This document shows positions 36,279 to 48,215 of a DNA stretch of 64,000 nucleotides, in pieces (positions within the stretch are counted from its first letter, which is position 1; every line of letters starts with the position of its first letter). Made by a program: the position numbers and the translations under genes. The notes beneath the pieces are model-generated. The model had not been told where the DNA came from. It did not search any database and saw only the letters and a program-made list of their open reading frames with translations. The DNA is from Casuarius casuarius (lineage: Eukaryota; Chordata; Aves; Casuariiformes; Casuariidae): positions 925,192 to 989,191 of the forward strand of contig PTFA01000271.1 of NCBI GenBank assembly GCA_003342895.1, read 5' to 3'.

Positions 36279-39200
36279 AGTTTCATCTCTCTCTTTCAGC
36301 TGCAACAACGAGGACTTTTCATTGTGTGCCTGTTCTCAAACAAACTTCCTTTGTTCTGTTGTAATTTCTCCTCCCCTGGAATTTGCTGTCCAAAGTGCCT
36401 TGTTCAGTCATGCTCAGGCTTGTTCATACACAAGCGTCTCAGAAATCTGATGAAACCTCAGTGATCCCTGTTCCTCTTGTAAATTTGTTTCCAGCTATCC
36501 AAAGAGAAAGTCATGGAGACATTTTTGTATAGCAACATTGACCCAGCAGCACCAGGCGGGGAGTGTAGAGAGGGAATGGAGAAATGATACCTGCTGGAGC
36601 ACAGCTTTCTGGTATAAATAATAAGTGACTCAAGTGCCCAGAATGAGACTGACTCACCAGGAACGCGGGAGACTGTGGTTTGAGTCCCATCTTTACTGCC
36701 ATTTTACAAACAGGCACACCTCAACTGGAGTGGAGGACAGGGAGCCACACCAGAGCAGCCACGAGCCCAAGGGTAGGCCACTCTCTTGGGAGGACATTTG
36801 TAGCCTCCATACTGGACAGAACAAAGGCATGAAGTGAATCTTCCACCTCTTATGTGGACACCCAACACTGGCATCTGCACATGCTTCCTCTGTTCAAGTT
36901 GTCCCTGTTTTAGGCTTTCATCATGCCTGCAGGAGAAGCTAGGGAAATGCCTGTGAATCCCCCTTTAGGCCATCCAGCTTGAGCGAGACTCTGAGCTGCT
37001 CCTTTGCATGGTCTCAGCTCTTGGGCATCTTGGCACATGCTTGCTGGAAGCTTGGGATCCTGCTAGATACACAGACAGCCTTGCCCAAGGAATCCAGACT
37101 AGGAGGCCAGCCTGTACCCACCAGCTGAGACCAGTGTATCAGCAGTCCTGGAGGCTGACTCAGCCAAACTCTCCCATTCAAATTTATTAAGAAGCACCTT
37201 TTAAACAGTGGTGTNACTTCAAGACTCAGGTGAATCAGGCACTAGATGAAGGAGTCCCTCTAGGATTTATAGATCTGGCTGCAAGTTTAACTGCTGTCTG
37301 AGTCTGGGAACATTGTCTAAAGGGCAACACCAAATACAATGTCTAATGCAGCATGATGCCTGCTGCAAGAGTCCTCCTTCATTTTGCTGCTGCACAGCCA
37401 TTTCTTCATGGAGAAGTAGGGCACCCTGAAATGTCCCGTGTTGCTCTTAACCTTTAGTGTCTTTCTTTACACATACAAGGTGTTTTTTTTGCATCAGGTG
37501 GGATCAAGCTTAGAGCAAAAGACCAGCCCTGTGTTTCACAAGTGAATTCTCACTCTTAGCTTCAAAGCCCTGGTGCTCAAAGGGCCAGCACGAGGCCAAG
37601 GCTTGCAGATGAGTTAGGAGATTTAGTGAGGGCACCTAGCATCATTGGAGAGAGCAAAGTTTTGCCCTCAGAGTTTGTTTCCTGCTTGTACCTGGCTGTG
37701 CAAGACTCGCGTTGAAGTTACAAGGAGTGACAGCAGAAACGGCCTGGGCTCAGACTCTCATCTACTCTGTATTTACTCCCTTACCTTAGCTTCTTGCTTT
37801 CTTCTGGTCTGCATTGCTCCTGTGACTTGTGGGAGCAGAACCGACGTTTCAGGAAGTGTCTCATTAAATTTTCCATATTTTGAAATCAAGTGACTCACAC
37901 ACGCAGAGCCAGTCTCTGTTTTGTCATCGTTCTTCCAAATTGTGTACTGAACACACGAATCGCTGCTGCCCCACAACTGGCTCTAGGATTCCAGGAGCTT
38001 GGCGGGCCCAGTCACCAGTGAATGCCCATCAGCTTCCCCCTCAAAAAATGTCCCTTTGCAGCTTTTAAGCACAGGCATGAGTGTACATGAAAGGACACTG
38101 CGTGGGGGATTGTGCCGAATAATAAGCAGGTCTCATAGCAGCAGCCAAACAAGTTGGGCAGGTCTGTGGAAGCAATTTAAGGCAGGGAAGCCAAGAGGAT
38201 CAGTAAGGTGAGAGATGTAATTATAATCCCTCTAAGCTGGGACATGAGGAGCCAAAGGATCCATGATACAACATCAGCAGTGGTGCGGTGTTATGTGAGG
38301 GAGAATTAGCCCCGAGTATCAACGTGTTTACAACTTTATATTTGCCATGGCCGAGCCAGCTACGTGATTATGTAACAGTGAGTGCTTAGTACCTTGGATT
38401 GGCCCCTCAGCAAAGGATAATCAGCATATCAGACTGGCACACCGTGGCTGCTGCATCTGCAGCATGGGACCACGTGTCCTCACTGAGCGCTGCTGGAGCT
38501 GTCCCTCACTGGGAATGGGTTGTTGGACTTGTGCACTCTTTCAGTAAGAGTCCAAAACCTTATTGGGTGTCAGAGGAGGTGGGGAAGAGGTACACAGAGG
38601 GATAGAGCAATGTTTTTTTTCTTCTTCCCTGTACTCTAGCTTAGAAATATTTAACTGGGAAGTCAATTACGTAGGATTTTTGTCCCATTTCCTTTGTATG
38701 TTGCGTGCTTTGTGATGTACCTGTGATGAAGAGACTGCAGAGCAAAGGGGTCACATCAAACAGAGGTAAAATGAAGGTTCAGAGCCCAAGTGAACAACCC
38801 CCAGACATCTGCTACCCAGTTAAGTACTGAAGAGGCTAAAAGATAACCTGGTTTTCACCAGCAAAAATAGTCTTCAGGAAGCATCCTGCTCATTAGGCTA
38901 TTCCTTGCTCATTTTCTTTCTTTGGCTGTATAAAGTTTACAGTCTTTGCTGCACGGTGGCACAACAGCAGCAAAAGGGATGAAAGGATGGCCCTGGTAAG
39001 CCAGGTGCCTAACCAAAAGCTAAAAAAACCCCCTGTACTACAGGCAAAGATATAGTTTAACCTAAATGAGCATCAGAATTAGAGTTAAATAGTGAAAGCA
39101 GGAGTTTCAAATTGTCCAGTCAATTCAGACAAGATCCAACTTTCTACAGCTAAAAAAGGAAATGAAATCAAAGGAAAAAAAGAGAAAGAAGGCAGCTGAG

Positions 39201-40459
39201 GATATGCTGAAAGCTTTCAAGTTTTGTTCATTCATGACAAGGAAGTGAAAGAAAGGCCTTTATAAGTTGTATTTAAGAGCTAGATTCTTCTTCATTTCAA
39301 GCCAAAGGAATTTTTGCTTTTGATTAAAAAAAAAAGAACAGAATCAGGGTCATAATTTTGAAAAAGCTTAAATCCCAGACATGTTTTAGAAACATATTCA
39401 AAAGCACATGCAAACTGCAATTATCTATGCCTGCCGTGTCTTAGTGTCTTAGGACATGTGGACTTCAGGAAAACAATAGCGAGCCTGTTATCAGCACAAA
39501 GGAGGATCAGTCTGGAATTACCATACCTGTAACAGTCACAGCCCAGAGCTCTGAGAGTTTGCATTTGCACTGTTGTTGAGCTGTGAATTTACTTACAACA
39601 TTCCTGAAAAAAAAAATGAAGGGCATTCCAGACTGAAGTGTGGAGCAACTGGGAGAGCTGGCACCCTCTAAACAATAATCTTAGCATAGTTCTTGCCTAA
39701 AACCTGGGAATATTCTGCCGGTGGAGACAGTGATGACTTTTGAAGCAGAAAAAGATCAGTCTGAGGGAGAGGCATTTGTGCACTGGGAACAGAAAATGGG
39801 TGCTCCAGCTTGAATGCGAGGAATGCAGAAGGGAAAAAGCTGATGGATGTAGCCCGGGCTGTGATATTCCACCATACAGGAGCAAAGACTGTTTCCATGC
39901 ATTTAAAACATGGGACCATGATGAACAATTGCTGCACCAGAGGACATTGATCTGATAGATAGGTTTAGAGATGATGGCAAATATCCTGATATTACTCAGT
40001 GTGATCACTCAAAAGTACACACGTCCTGTATCATAATTGGGTAGATGGGTTGGGTTGTTGAAGAAGTATCTCTTGGAAGCCCTCAGCTTGTTATTTAGGT
40101 TAACTACATGCGACTGTATTTTGTATTTGAATTTCACACTCCCAAGGATAATATTGTTGAATCTCAGAAAGTTGGGTGGGACACAGTTAGACATGGGCAG
40201 TCAGGCTTTAAGGGCTATGATGAGAAAAAGATCATGGTGGATGTGTAGGGAGTTTTAGCAGGCTATGGTTTCCCAGAGCATGAGACTCAGAGGAAATTCT
40301 CCCTCTGTATTGTTTCTGCACTGCGTACTACAACATGCAGGTAGTGATATTTGCTTAATGAAAGTGCTAGAAATCTCATAAAACCATCATAGAGATACTG
40401 GATCTCTATCCCAAGGCTGCAAATCCTCAGTGACCCGAGCATCTGACAGCCTCCATGGC
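36279..40459. other. Intergenic, no gene seen
   Basis: No recognised gene. It contains the single ambiguous base at 37217. Around 36640-36720 the string GGTTTGAGTCCCATC could be a tRNA-derived SINE B-box remnant. AT-rich stretches at 38860-39420 have no simple-repeat structure and may include constrained noncoding DNA, which is an inference only. Confidence 0.5.
37217..37217. other. Ambiguous base (N)
   Basis: Single N within TGGTGTNACTTC. It marks an unresolved base call in the assembly, not a gap of known length. Confidence 0.95.
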
Positions 40460-40485
40460 CTGTCACCCTATGGTGACAGAGGTCA
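40460..40485. promoter_or_regulatory. Palindrome overlapping a DR3 nuclear-receptor-like site
   Basis: CTGTCACC (40460-40467) and GGTGACAG (40472-40479) are perfect 8-bp inverted arms around CTAT. Overlapping them, TGGTGA CAG AGGTCA (40471-40485) is a direct repeat with 3-bp spacing that matches RGKTSA-n3-RGKTSA except at its first base, the layout bound by vitamin D receptor/RXR. No promoter is nearby, so any role would be as a distal element. Confidence 0.35.
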
Positions 40486-43400
40486 CCTTGTGGCCCCTGC
40501 AGGTAGCTGCTGTGCTAGAGCAGAGCCCGCTGCAGCCAGCTGGGGTGGCTTTCAGCTCACCCAGTTTTACTCTAGCATTGCAGTTGCTGGTATCTGAGCC
40601 AGCCATCTCGACTCCTTTCATAATCGACGGGGAGAAACCGGTGGGAGGGCATGATTCACCCGACCTGTCTGACGCTCCACCTGAGCACGAGAGGGATCAC
40701 AGCACTCCTACCTAGAAACAGACCCAACAGACTCTGCCGCCCACTCATCTGGCTGTGCGGCGTGTCAGTGGCACCCTGCATTTCTTGATGTATCACGTGA
40801 AGAGCACTCCTAAAGCTCAGCACTACTGAAATGGGGAAGGATGCTGCAGTACCCCTGTTAACAGCTTGTGCTGTGAGTTGCACAACAGGGAGAAGCTGTG
40901 ATACAAGGTGGCACCCCTCAACATCCCATCATCAGCTGGCTACCCACAGCTGTGTCAGCTCCTCAGTGCTCAGCTGTTGGGGACAGGTGTGTGCCATTCC
41001 CCAGACAAAACCTGGGAGCTGCATGGGTGATCCCTTGGCACCTTGACAGGGAAACAAGTCTGTGTCATGCTGATCAGCACGGTCTTAGCTTCGCGTTTTA
41101 TTTCTCCATCTGTCGGAGGAGGATCTGAGAACTGCACCAGATGTGATTCATGATGACTGCAGTTTATTTGTGTCATTATGATGGGTAAATCTTGTAGTGA
41201 CTATTAGCAATCACTTATATATAGAACACCAGGTTTACAGGGTGCCAAGCACCCATGACCTGAGACAAAATCTAGGCTGCAGACAGAGAGCGCTTGGGGG
41301 CTACTGACCTACATGTTTTTTGGCAGACAAAGGCAAGCAAGTGCCCCATGCCCCAGGCTGACCAAAGCTCTGAAGCTGCATGGCAGTGAGCCTGAGAGAA
41401 TAAGCCCTGCCAGAGGGCTTTCCCCTGCATGGGGAGCAGATACTCATACCTCCTTGGCAGACATATCTTGAGAGAGAGCAAAGCCAGCAAGAAAGAACCT
41501 GCAACAGGCATAGAGCATGAGGAGGAGGTAGTCAGGTGGGTGATACTGGAGGGTTTGAGATGAGTGGGCTGCACCTGGAGGGATTCAAAAGGACAGAGCG
41601 CTTGGAGGCTTAGCAGAGGAGAAGAGGCTATTAAAGGTGTAAGATGAGAAGGTGAAAGCAAGACATTGGGAGAGTGGGAGCCACATGGCTGAGGAGAGCT
41701 GAGGTGTTGGGGAAAAAGCTGGGGAAAAGGTAAGGAGAGGAAGAGGAATGTGGCAAATTATCAGCTGCTTGTTTGTAGCAGACAGCTGGGAAATGGAGAA
41801 GGGAGAGGCTCTGAGGACAGATATGGAGACTCAGCTAATCTCTTTCAAGTTAGCTCTTCTCTAAATACCTGCTGAGCAGGTATCCCAGGCATGGGGGCGT
41901 GTGGGAGCCAGCTCAGCTGCCTCATCCTCCTGCAGCCAGCGGAAATGCACCATTCACTGCTAACTCAGCAAGTGCGTATGGAGAGACAGAGTGAGACCAG
42001 GTTAATGGCAGTGTAACAGGGAACCGGAAGGCCCAACGCCAGGCTGACACCCTTGCTGTTCCTGGCAGGGGATGCACTGTGCTGCTCTGCCTCCTGGTCT
42101 CAGCAAGGCTTCAGATTGCAGGGCCCATATGAAACAGTCCTGCAGGGAGTCTTGCAAAGCAAAGCAGCTAGCTTGAGGCCGGCTCTGTTATGCACTGGTT
42201 AAAGTCAGCTCCATTCCCAGCCAAAAAAACTCTGACAAATAAGTTAGCCGGCTGCAAATTTACCTTCAAATGCTGGCCAGCACTGATATGTTTTACACAG
42301 TCAGGCCCAGTTCCAGCGAGAGGGGGAGTGCCCGGGAATGCTGTGGTACGGAAATGAGAGGATTTATAGCTGTTTGGAGTGGGGATCGGATGGGTCACCT
42401 GAACTGAGGAGGCCTCACAGATCCTTTTTCTCTCTTGCCAAGAAAGGCCCTCCTTCTTTGGCTTTCCCATTAGTTGGATCCTGCTCCCTGCTCTTGTGGA
42501 GTGGGGTCACTTCAGAGCATCCAAGCCCGGAGAGTAAACCCATGAGAAGAGGGCTCGTCTCTGTGGGCAGCAGGATCCTGCCATTGCTGGTGAGGAGATG
42601 GGCTCGAGGGCTGCAGGGAGGGGAGGGAACTCAGTTAGGAAATGAGGAGGGCTGTGGATACATTCGGTATTGCTGGCCATTTATCTCTCACCAGCTGACC
42701 CCTCATCGCTTCCTGGCCAGCCTCATGCTGAGTATAGGGAAGGGCTGTTTTCTGGACGCAACGGCTGCAGAGGGCCTTGAAGTGTTTTATCAGAGAGCAG
42801 TGCGCTCTGCAGGGGCTCCCTTCCACATTGATGTTAACTCCCTATGGACTGACCCATGCGCAGCTAAAGCTCAGCATCCCCCGTCTCTCACACCACCATC
42901 CTCTCTGCTTGCTGGCAGATTTTCCCTGCCGAGAACGCAGGAACCTACTGCTCTTGGGCTGCACTGAGATGAATTTCCACTTCAAATACTTCTGCTTCCA
43001 AAGTAGAGCGAAGAGTGCAGCCAGCTGAGCTCCTGAAGAACTGCACACTGGACTCGCGCAGGACAGCACTTGGCAGAGGGAACATGCCTGGCTGCTACGA
43101 AGCCCCAAAAGGTCAGTGCTTGGAGATGCTGGCCTTGGATAGGGAAGGGACATGGTGTCTGAAAGTGGTGCTGCCCAGGAAACCCCCTTTTCCTCCCTGG
43201 GGAGCACAGTATAGCTGAATAGGGGCCTGCAGGCATTGCCCTGGCTGCCTCCCCAGAGGATGAAGTGCATGAGGAGGGTTCACAGTAAGGGCACGGGAGA
43301 GGGAAACAATTCTTCACGGAAGGCATTTTTACCAGAAACTTCAGAAACTGTTCCATGCATATAGGTGGAGTTTATCTTTTTCCATTAGGAAAAGTTCTGA

Positions 43401-44087
43401 GCTTCAGGAAGGAGCCTCTAACAGGAAGAGACAGAGATCTGAGAAAAGGCTAGCAGGATCTTTTACTTCCAGACCCCAGGTATAGGATCAGCCTTTCTGG
43501 ATCAGTAAATATTGAATATTTGCACTAACTGAAAAGCCTGGCAGGATGGAGACTGCCTCTACAGCTCCTGTGTCATGGTAGTTTCATCCCCTGCCTTAAA
43601 CTGCACAGAACAAGAATTTCAGGTGGTTTCCTAAGTAAATGCCCTGACATTTGGATTAGTTGTTTTGGTTTGGGTATTTTTGCTGTTGGTAGGGCTTTTT
43701 CTCACTAGCCCTGGGATTTTTGTCCTTACACTAGTCAGGAACCTCATTCCAAAATGTCACTGTATTCTCTAAAGACAACCAAAGCTTCCCAGCCTAGGGA
43801 TCAGGGACCCCTGACCTTCCTGTAGTTTGCAGCCCAGACAGGGTCACTCTGCTCCCCTCCATCCCTGCACTGCTTCCTGTCTCACCCACAGCCCATCCTG
43901 GCCGTTTCTAGGCAGGGATGGCACTTTCTGCAGACACCTGGTGCTGCTTGCACAGGAGGAGAGCTGCTCTCACAGCTCCATCTGCAGGCAGTCAGCCTGG
44001 TCTCCAGCCCCTGAACATCGTTGATGTGCCTGCAGAGACTGCAAGAAGCAGAGAAGGCATCATCTCACCAGAGCATGTATTTCTGAC
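40486..44087. other. Intergenic, no gene seen
   Basis: Between about 41260 and 41830 the + strand is purine-rich. A 209-codon open frame on + at 42338-42967 and a 142-codon frame on - at 42842-43270 overlap in a GC-richer stretch; neither shows a recognisable domain, and overlap on both strands suggests composition, not coding. Confidence 0.5.
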
Positions 44088-44116
44088 CTGACTGCATTGG
44101 TCAATGCAGTAGTCAG
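44088..44116. repeat. Short perfect palindrome
   Basis: ACTGCATTG and CAATGCAGT (44091-44110) are perfect 9-bp inverted arms around GT. A flanking CTG pair extends the symmetry with a 3-nt bulge. Probably chance or a small cruciform. Confidence 0.7.
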
Positions 44117-45199
44117 ACTGAACTCACTGGCACGGTCCGTTGCGGTCCTGCCCCTTGCTACATGTTTTTGCCCTTCCTTGCAACATGTGGGCACTGCTCC
44201 ACCCGGCTGTCTCATTATCGCCTAGGAACACAGCATGTTCTCACACTTCATCCTCCAAACTCTTTGAACTGGTATGTAAGATCCTTCTTATCCTTTAAAT
44301 CCTCCCTCGAGACAGGATTTCACTGGGACACTTAGGAGAAATTAATCGTCTAGCTATGAGGAGAGGAAGGTTGTGATGTCGAACCATTTGCTGGCATTGC
44401 CATGTTTAAACTTTTCAGCAGTTGTTCTGCCTGGTACTGGGTTTCTTCAGAGAATCACAGCACAAAGTCTTGGGAAGCAAGCTCTGGGAAAAGCAGCTTG
44501 AAGAGCATGCAGAAGTATGTCTAGAGGAAGCAGGAATGTATACATTCCTATTTGGCCTCAGTGCAGAGTCCAGCAACATTTTAACCTGAGCCTACTAAGA
44601 CATTTCATCATTCTGGCATCCCTCTTCCTTTGGAGCACCTCAGGACAGGCTGCAGGGCAGAGGGCTGTGGCAGCCTGCCCCCAGCTCCGCACGGAGCTGT
44701 GGCTGGTTGCTCTGCCCCCTCGCAGTCCTGGTGTCCTCCCCCACAGAGACACCACGTTGTTCAGAGAACGGAGCAGCTCTCACTCGTTCTTTGGTGGCTA
44801 TGGCAGTCGCAATCGTGGCTCTGTACGTGCCCTAAACTGCAGCCATAGGGTTGGTGCATCAACCCAGGTGGTGCTGCAGGGGACATGATCAGAGTGGCAC
44901 CCACAAAGGAGAGGGTATGAGGGCTGGGAGGAACTACTGACATCTCCCTCTCTTCCTTGCCCCAGAGAAGCAGAGGGGAGCTGGAGAGGGCTACAGCAAG
45001 TGGACAAATGTGGCCAGTACACATGGAGGCACTTAGCAGGCAGTAACCATGGGAGACGTGGCTCCACTGAGCCACACACGAACCAGCCACGCTGGCAACA
45101 ACACGAAGCTTGGTAACAGCAATGCTACAAACGCCAGTGTGGGGGTTGCGCATGAAATTCCTGTCCTGTTTGCTGTGCACTGTGAAAGGCACCTGCTCC
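44117..45199. other. Intergenic, no gene seen
   Basis: Mixed sequence with short unrecognised frames on both strands; nothing else supported. Confidence 0.5.
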
Positions 45200-45223
45200 G
45201 AGCTCTCTGCGGGCAGAGAGCTC
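45200..45223. repeat. Perfect 24-bp palindrome
   Basis: GAGCTCTCTGC and GCAGAGAGCTC are perfect 11-bp inverted arms around GG. The downstream CTGCAGG...CTCTCTGCAG adds partial repeats of the same word, suggesting a local slipped or template-switched origin. Confidence 0.9.
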
Positions 45224-48151
45224 TGCAGGCCTCTCTGCAGGTGGGAATGTCAAGAGACTGGAGCCGTCACTGGAAAAATTACCCAAGAAGAAAAAAGATC
45301 CTCAGCCCAGGGCTGACTCACTGTCAAGTGAGATTACATGGCGATGGTTGGTGCTGTACAGGATTACAAGATAAACAGGAGTACTGGCCTGCAAGGCTTT
45401 CAGCTCAACAATTTTCCTTGGTAGATGAAAACAAAGCTGACAAAATGAGGCAGAGATGGTTGGTCTGTCAGGCTTTCAGCTCTGTTCAAAGCAAAGCAGT
45501 CAGACTATGCTGCTCATGGTATGTGTATTGATCCCATTAACCTTAAGAAAACATGAGCGTAGTCACTCCTGACTGCCAGCCAGACAAGCACTTTGCACCC
45601 TGTGTCTTGTGCCTGCGCACACACTCCCTGCACATCCATCTGGAGAAAAAGGCAGCACGGACAGGCAGGGTGACTACAAGACCAGGGACCAGAAATTGCT
45701 GACTCTGAAGTTGAGGCTTGGAGAAATCCCACCACCTTTGATTTATAAAATGGGGCATAATCATGCTTAAGCAAAAATCACTTGGAGCTGCTGTGGGGCT
45801 TAACTAGTTAATCCCTGCAAAGTGCTGTAGCCATCTGAAATGCATTGTTAATATTTCTGCCTTCCAAGTAGGCAAACAATGTTCACTTCTTCTGAGAACT
45901 TAGAGCAGAATAGTCTCATTAAAACTCCCAGAAGAGTTTTGCAACCTTTTTTGTATAAGACCTTGTCAGGGCTGATGTGACCAGTCTGTGTGAAATAAAG
46001 TGCCATGATTCTGTTTGGTTTTTTTTCTTTTTTTTTTTAAATATATATACAGTAATTAAGCATGGTTCTAAAGTCGGCTCATTTGTCTGATGCAGAGACC
46101 AGCGCAGCAGATGTCAAGCCCCTGGACCAAGCTCATGCCTTTCTTGGCACAGCCAGGCTGCTGTTGGCCTGGGTTTGCCTGAAGGTTTGCGACCTCTCCA
46201 TAAGAAGGAAGCTGGCAGGAAGCAGGTAAATAGCATCAATCCACTTACACTTTCAAACATGGCAAAATCAAGGCAGTTCAGTCTGGAGCAGAACAAACCT
46301 AGAAGAGGGTGGTTATGAAGATACCATGGGATGGGCAAACAGCTGCTGCACATAACTGGGAAGGAACAAAGCCAGAGGAGCAAAGGGGATCTCCCTTTTG
46401 CCTCTCAGAAACCCCTGGGATGCAGAGCTGCACACCAGCCCAGGGAGAGCTTCGTGCAGGCGGTGCCGCGGCTTTCTTGAGGCTGTCCGGGAACCAGGAG
46501 GGTGTTCAAGGCGGATCCGCTAACAAGGCTGTGCTAGAGAGCAAGGGCTGCCAGGTATTGCTGTAGTGACTGCGGAATAAGAAAAGGCCAGTAGATGGTG
46601 GTATAATCTTGGCACCTCATCGTTACAGCAGAGTATGGGGAGAGGATGGGCCCTTCCAAGGGGAGCTGAAGCAATAGCCTGGGTTAGCAGGCCATCGGCG
46701 CAAAAGGTTGCACACTTGGTTGTAAGAAGCCCACAACAGCATAGCCCAAATAACCCTGGGCATGCTGGTTACAGCCGGTCTTTGTTCCACCAGGTTTCCC
46801 AGCCTCTGTTGCCCAGCCTTTAGCAGAAGGAAAGTGCTAAGGAAGGTGGGAGGAATTCGTGCATGAGCCAGTTTGTTCTGACCTTTCCAACATTGCCCCT
46901 TTCTTCCCCCTGCCCCTTCTGTATGCACATTCCCCACTTGAACGCAGAGGCGGCTGCTTGCCACCAACTTCCAGAGAATGAAAGGCCAGGGAGTGAATCA
47001 GAAGGGATGTATTGTACTGCACTAATCCCCTTAAGACGACACTTGTCAATAAAAGGCGTGACTTAGTTCTAAAAGCGTGTTTTCTGCCTCCTCAGTACAG
47101 ACAGGCTGCTTTGTCCCCTATAATGCTGACTGGCCTTTTCAAGAGGCTGCCAATTATAACTTCAGACATCAAAATAGGATGGCTCAACCCCTGTGCTGCA
47201 GATGGCACAAGGAACCTCTTTGGCTTGTAGAGTAGCTCCTTTATTCCCTAGGTTTTGTTTGCCCTATACAGCATCTAGCTCTGTTACACAAGAATTATGC
47301 AAACTTAATCCTAATCCTTCCACTGGATTCATTTTCCTCTTTACACTTCCCTGTTAAAGCAAGCAGCTTCCGAGGCAGCAAGGGGTCATCGTCCTTCTCC
47401 ATCAGGTAATTCATTCAGTGCTGAGGCACTGCTACAGACATCTATGGAAAACCTCCATTCCGGTCAGGGGGACTACAAGCTGGAGCAGAGCCTTACAGGA
47501 GAGCAAGGAAAAATAGTCAGGAGTAATGGGACTAATTCCCTTCCCTCCCTGCACTGGGCGATAGTCCATATCGCACATTTCTCTGGCAGTAAGGCCAGTT
47601 AAGAGCTCCTTCCCCTCCTCTGTTCCAGTGTGTGTTGCTTCTCTGGTTATATGGTGGCAACTGCTTGTGGGACTAAGCTATAAAAGTGTAAAATGATCAT
47701 AAATTATGAACGGTACTCTGAAGGTGCATTTTGCTGCTCTAGTTTACAGTGTATTATATTCTCCTTCCCTCTGCCTGCAACAGTTGTAGCCATGCAGCTG
47801 AGGGCAAGGGGGGTGGGAACTGTTCAAACTGCCTGCCCAGACAATAGAAATCCTAATGTTGAATAACACCCTGACATCTGCCCTGAGCCCAGGGTTCCTC
47901 CACATGCATACAGCAGACAGAAGCAGTTGGCCTTAATTTTCAGCACTCCTGAGTCCAAATCCTGATTTATTTACGGGAGTTTTCCAATCAGCTGGTCTAG
48001 ACCAGGACTCAGTCCTAGGCACACAATCTCACTAATATTTCACATAAAATTTGCATTTTATTATGGCAACATGATGGTCCTATTAGCAGCTGGAAGACTT
48101 CAGAAATGAGTAGAATGCAGGTAGGTAATTTGCAGTTTCCAGTCTTGGGAA
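45224..48151. other. Intergenic with simple repeats
   Basis: T-rich and AT-dinucleotide low complexity at 46019-46049. A perfect 14-bp palindrome CTGGTCTAGACCAG lies at 47992-48005. No gene recognised. Confidence 0.5.
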
Positions 48152-48215
48152 TATTCAAGCCCACTGAAGTCAGTGGGAAAGCCACCACTGATTCCAGTGG
48201 GTGCTGGAATGCCTT
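48152..48215. repeat. Relic of an old amniote repeat, with internal palindrome
   Basis: CCCACTGAAGTCAGTGGG (48160-48177) is palindromic except for its centre, followed by AAAGCCACCACTGATTCCAG and TGGGTGCTGG. This resembles the block CCATTGAAGTCAATGGGAG...GCCATTGACTTCAATGGGAGCAGG that I recall from sauropsid genomes. The family name is unknown to me. Confidence 0.45.

Noticed and set aside
36660..36720. tRNA gene suggested by GGTTTGAGTCCC
   Set aside because: Only a B-box-like string; no A box or cloverleaf could be drawn, so at most a SINE remnant.
42338..43270. 209-codon + frame and 142-codon - frame overlapping
   Set aside because: Open on both strands in GC-richer DNA, with no known domain and no convincing splice or promoter context.
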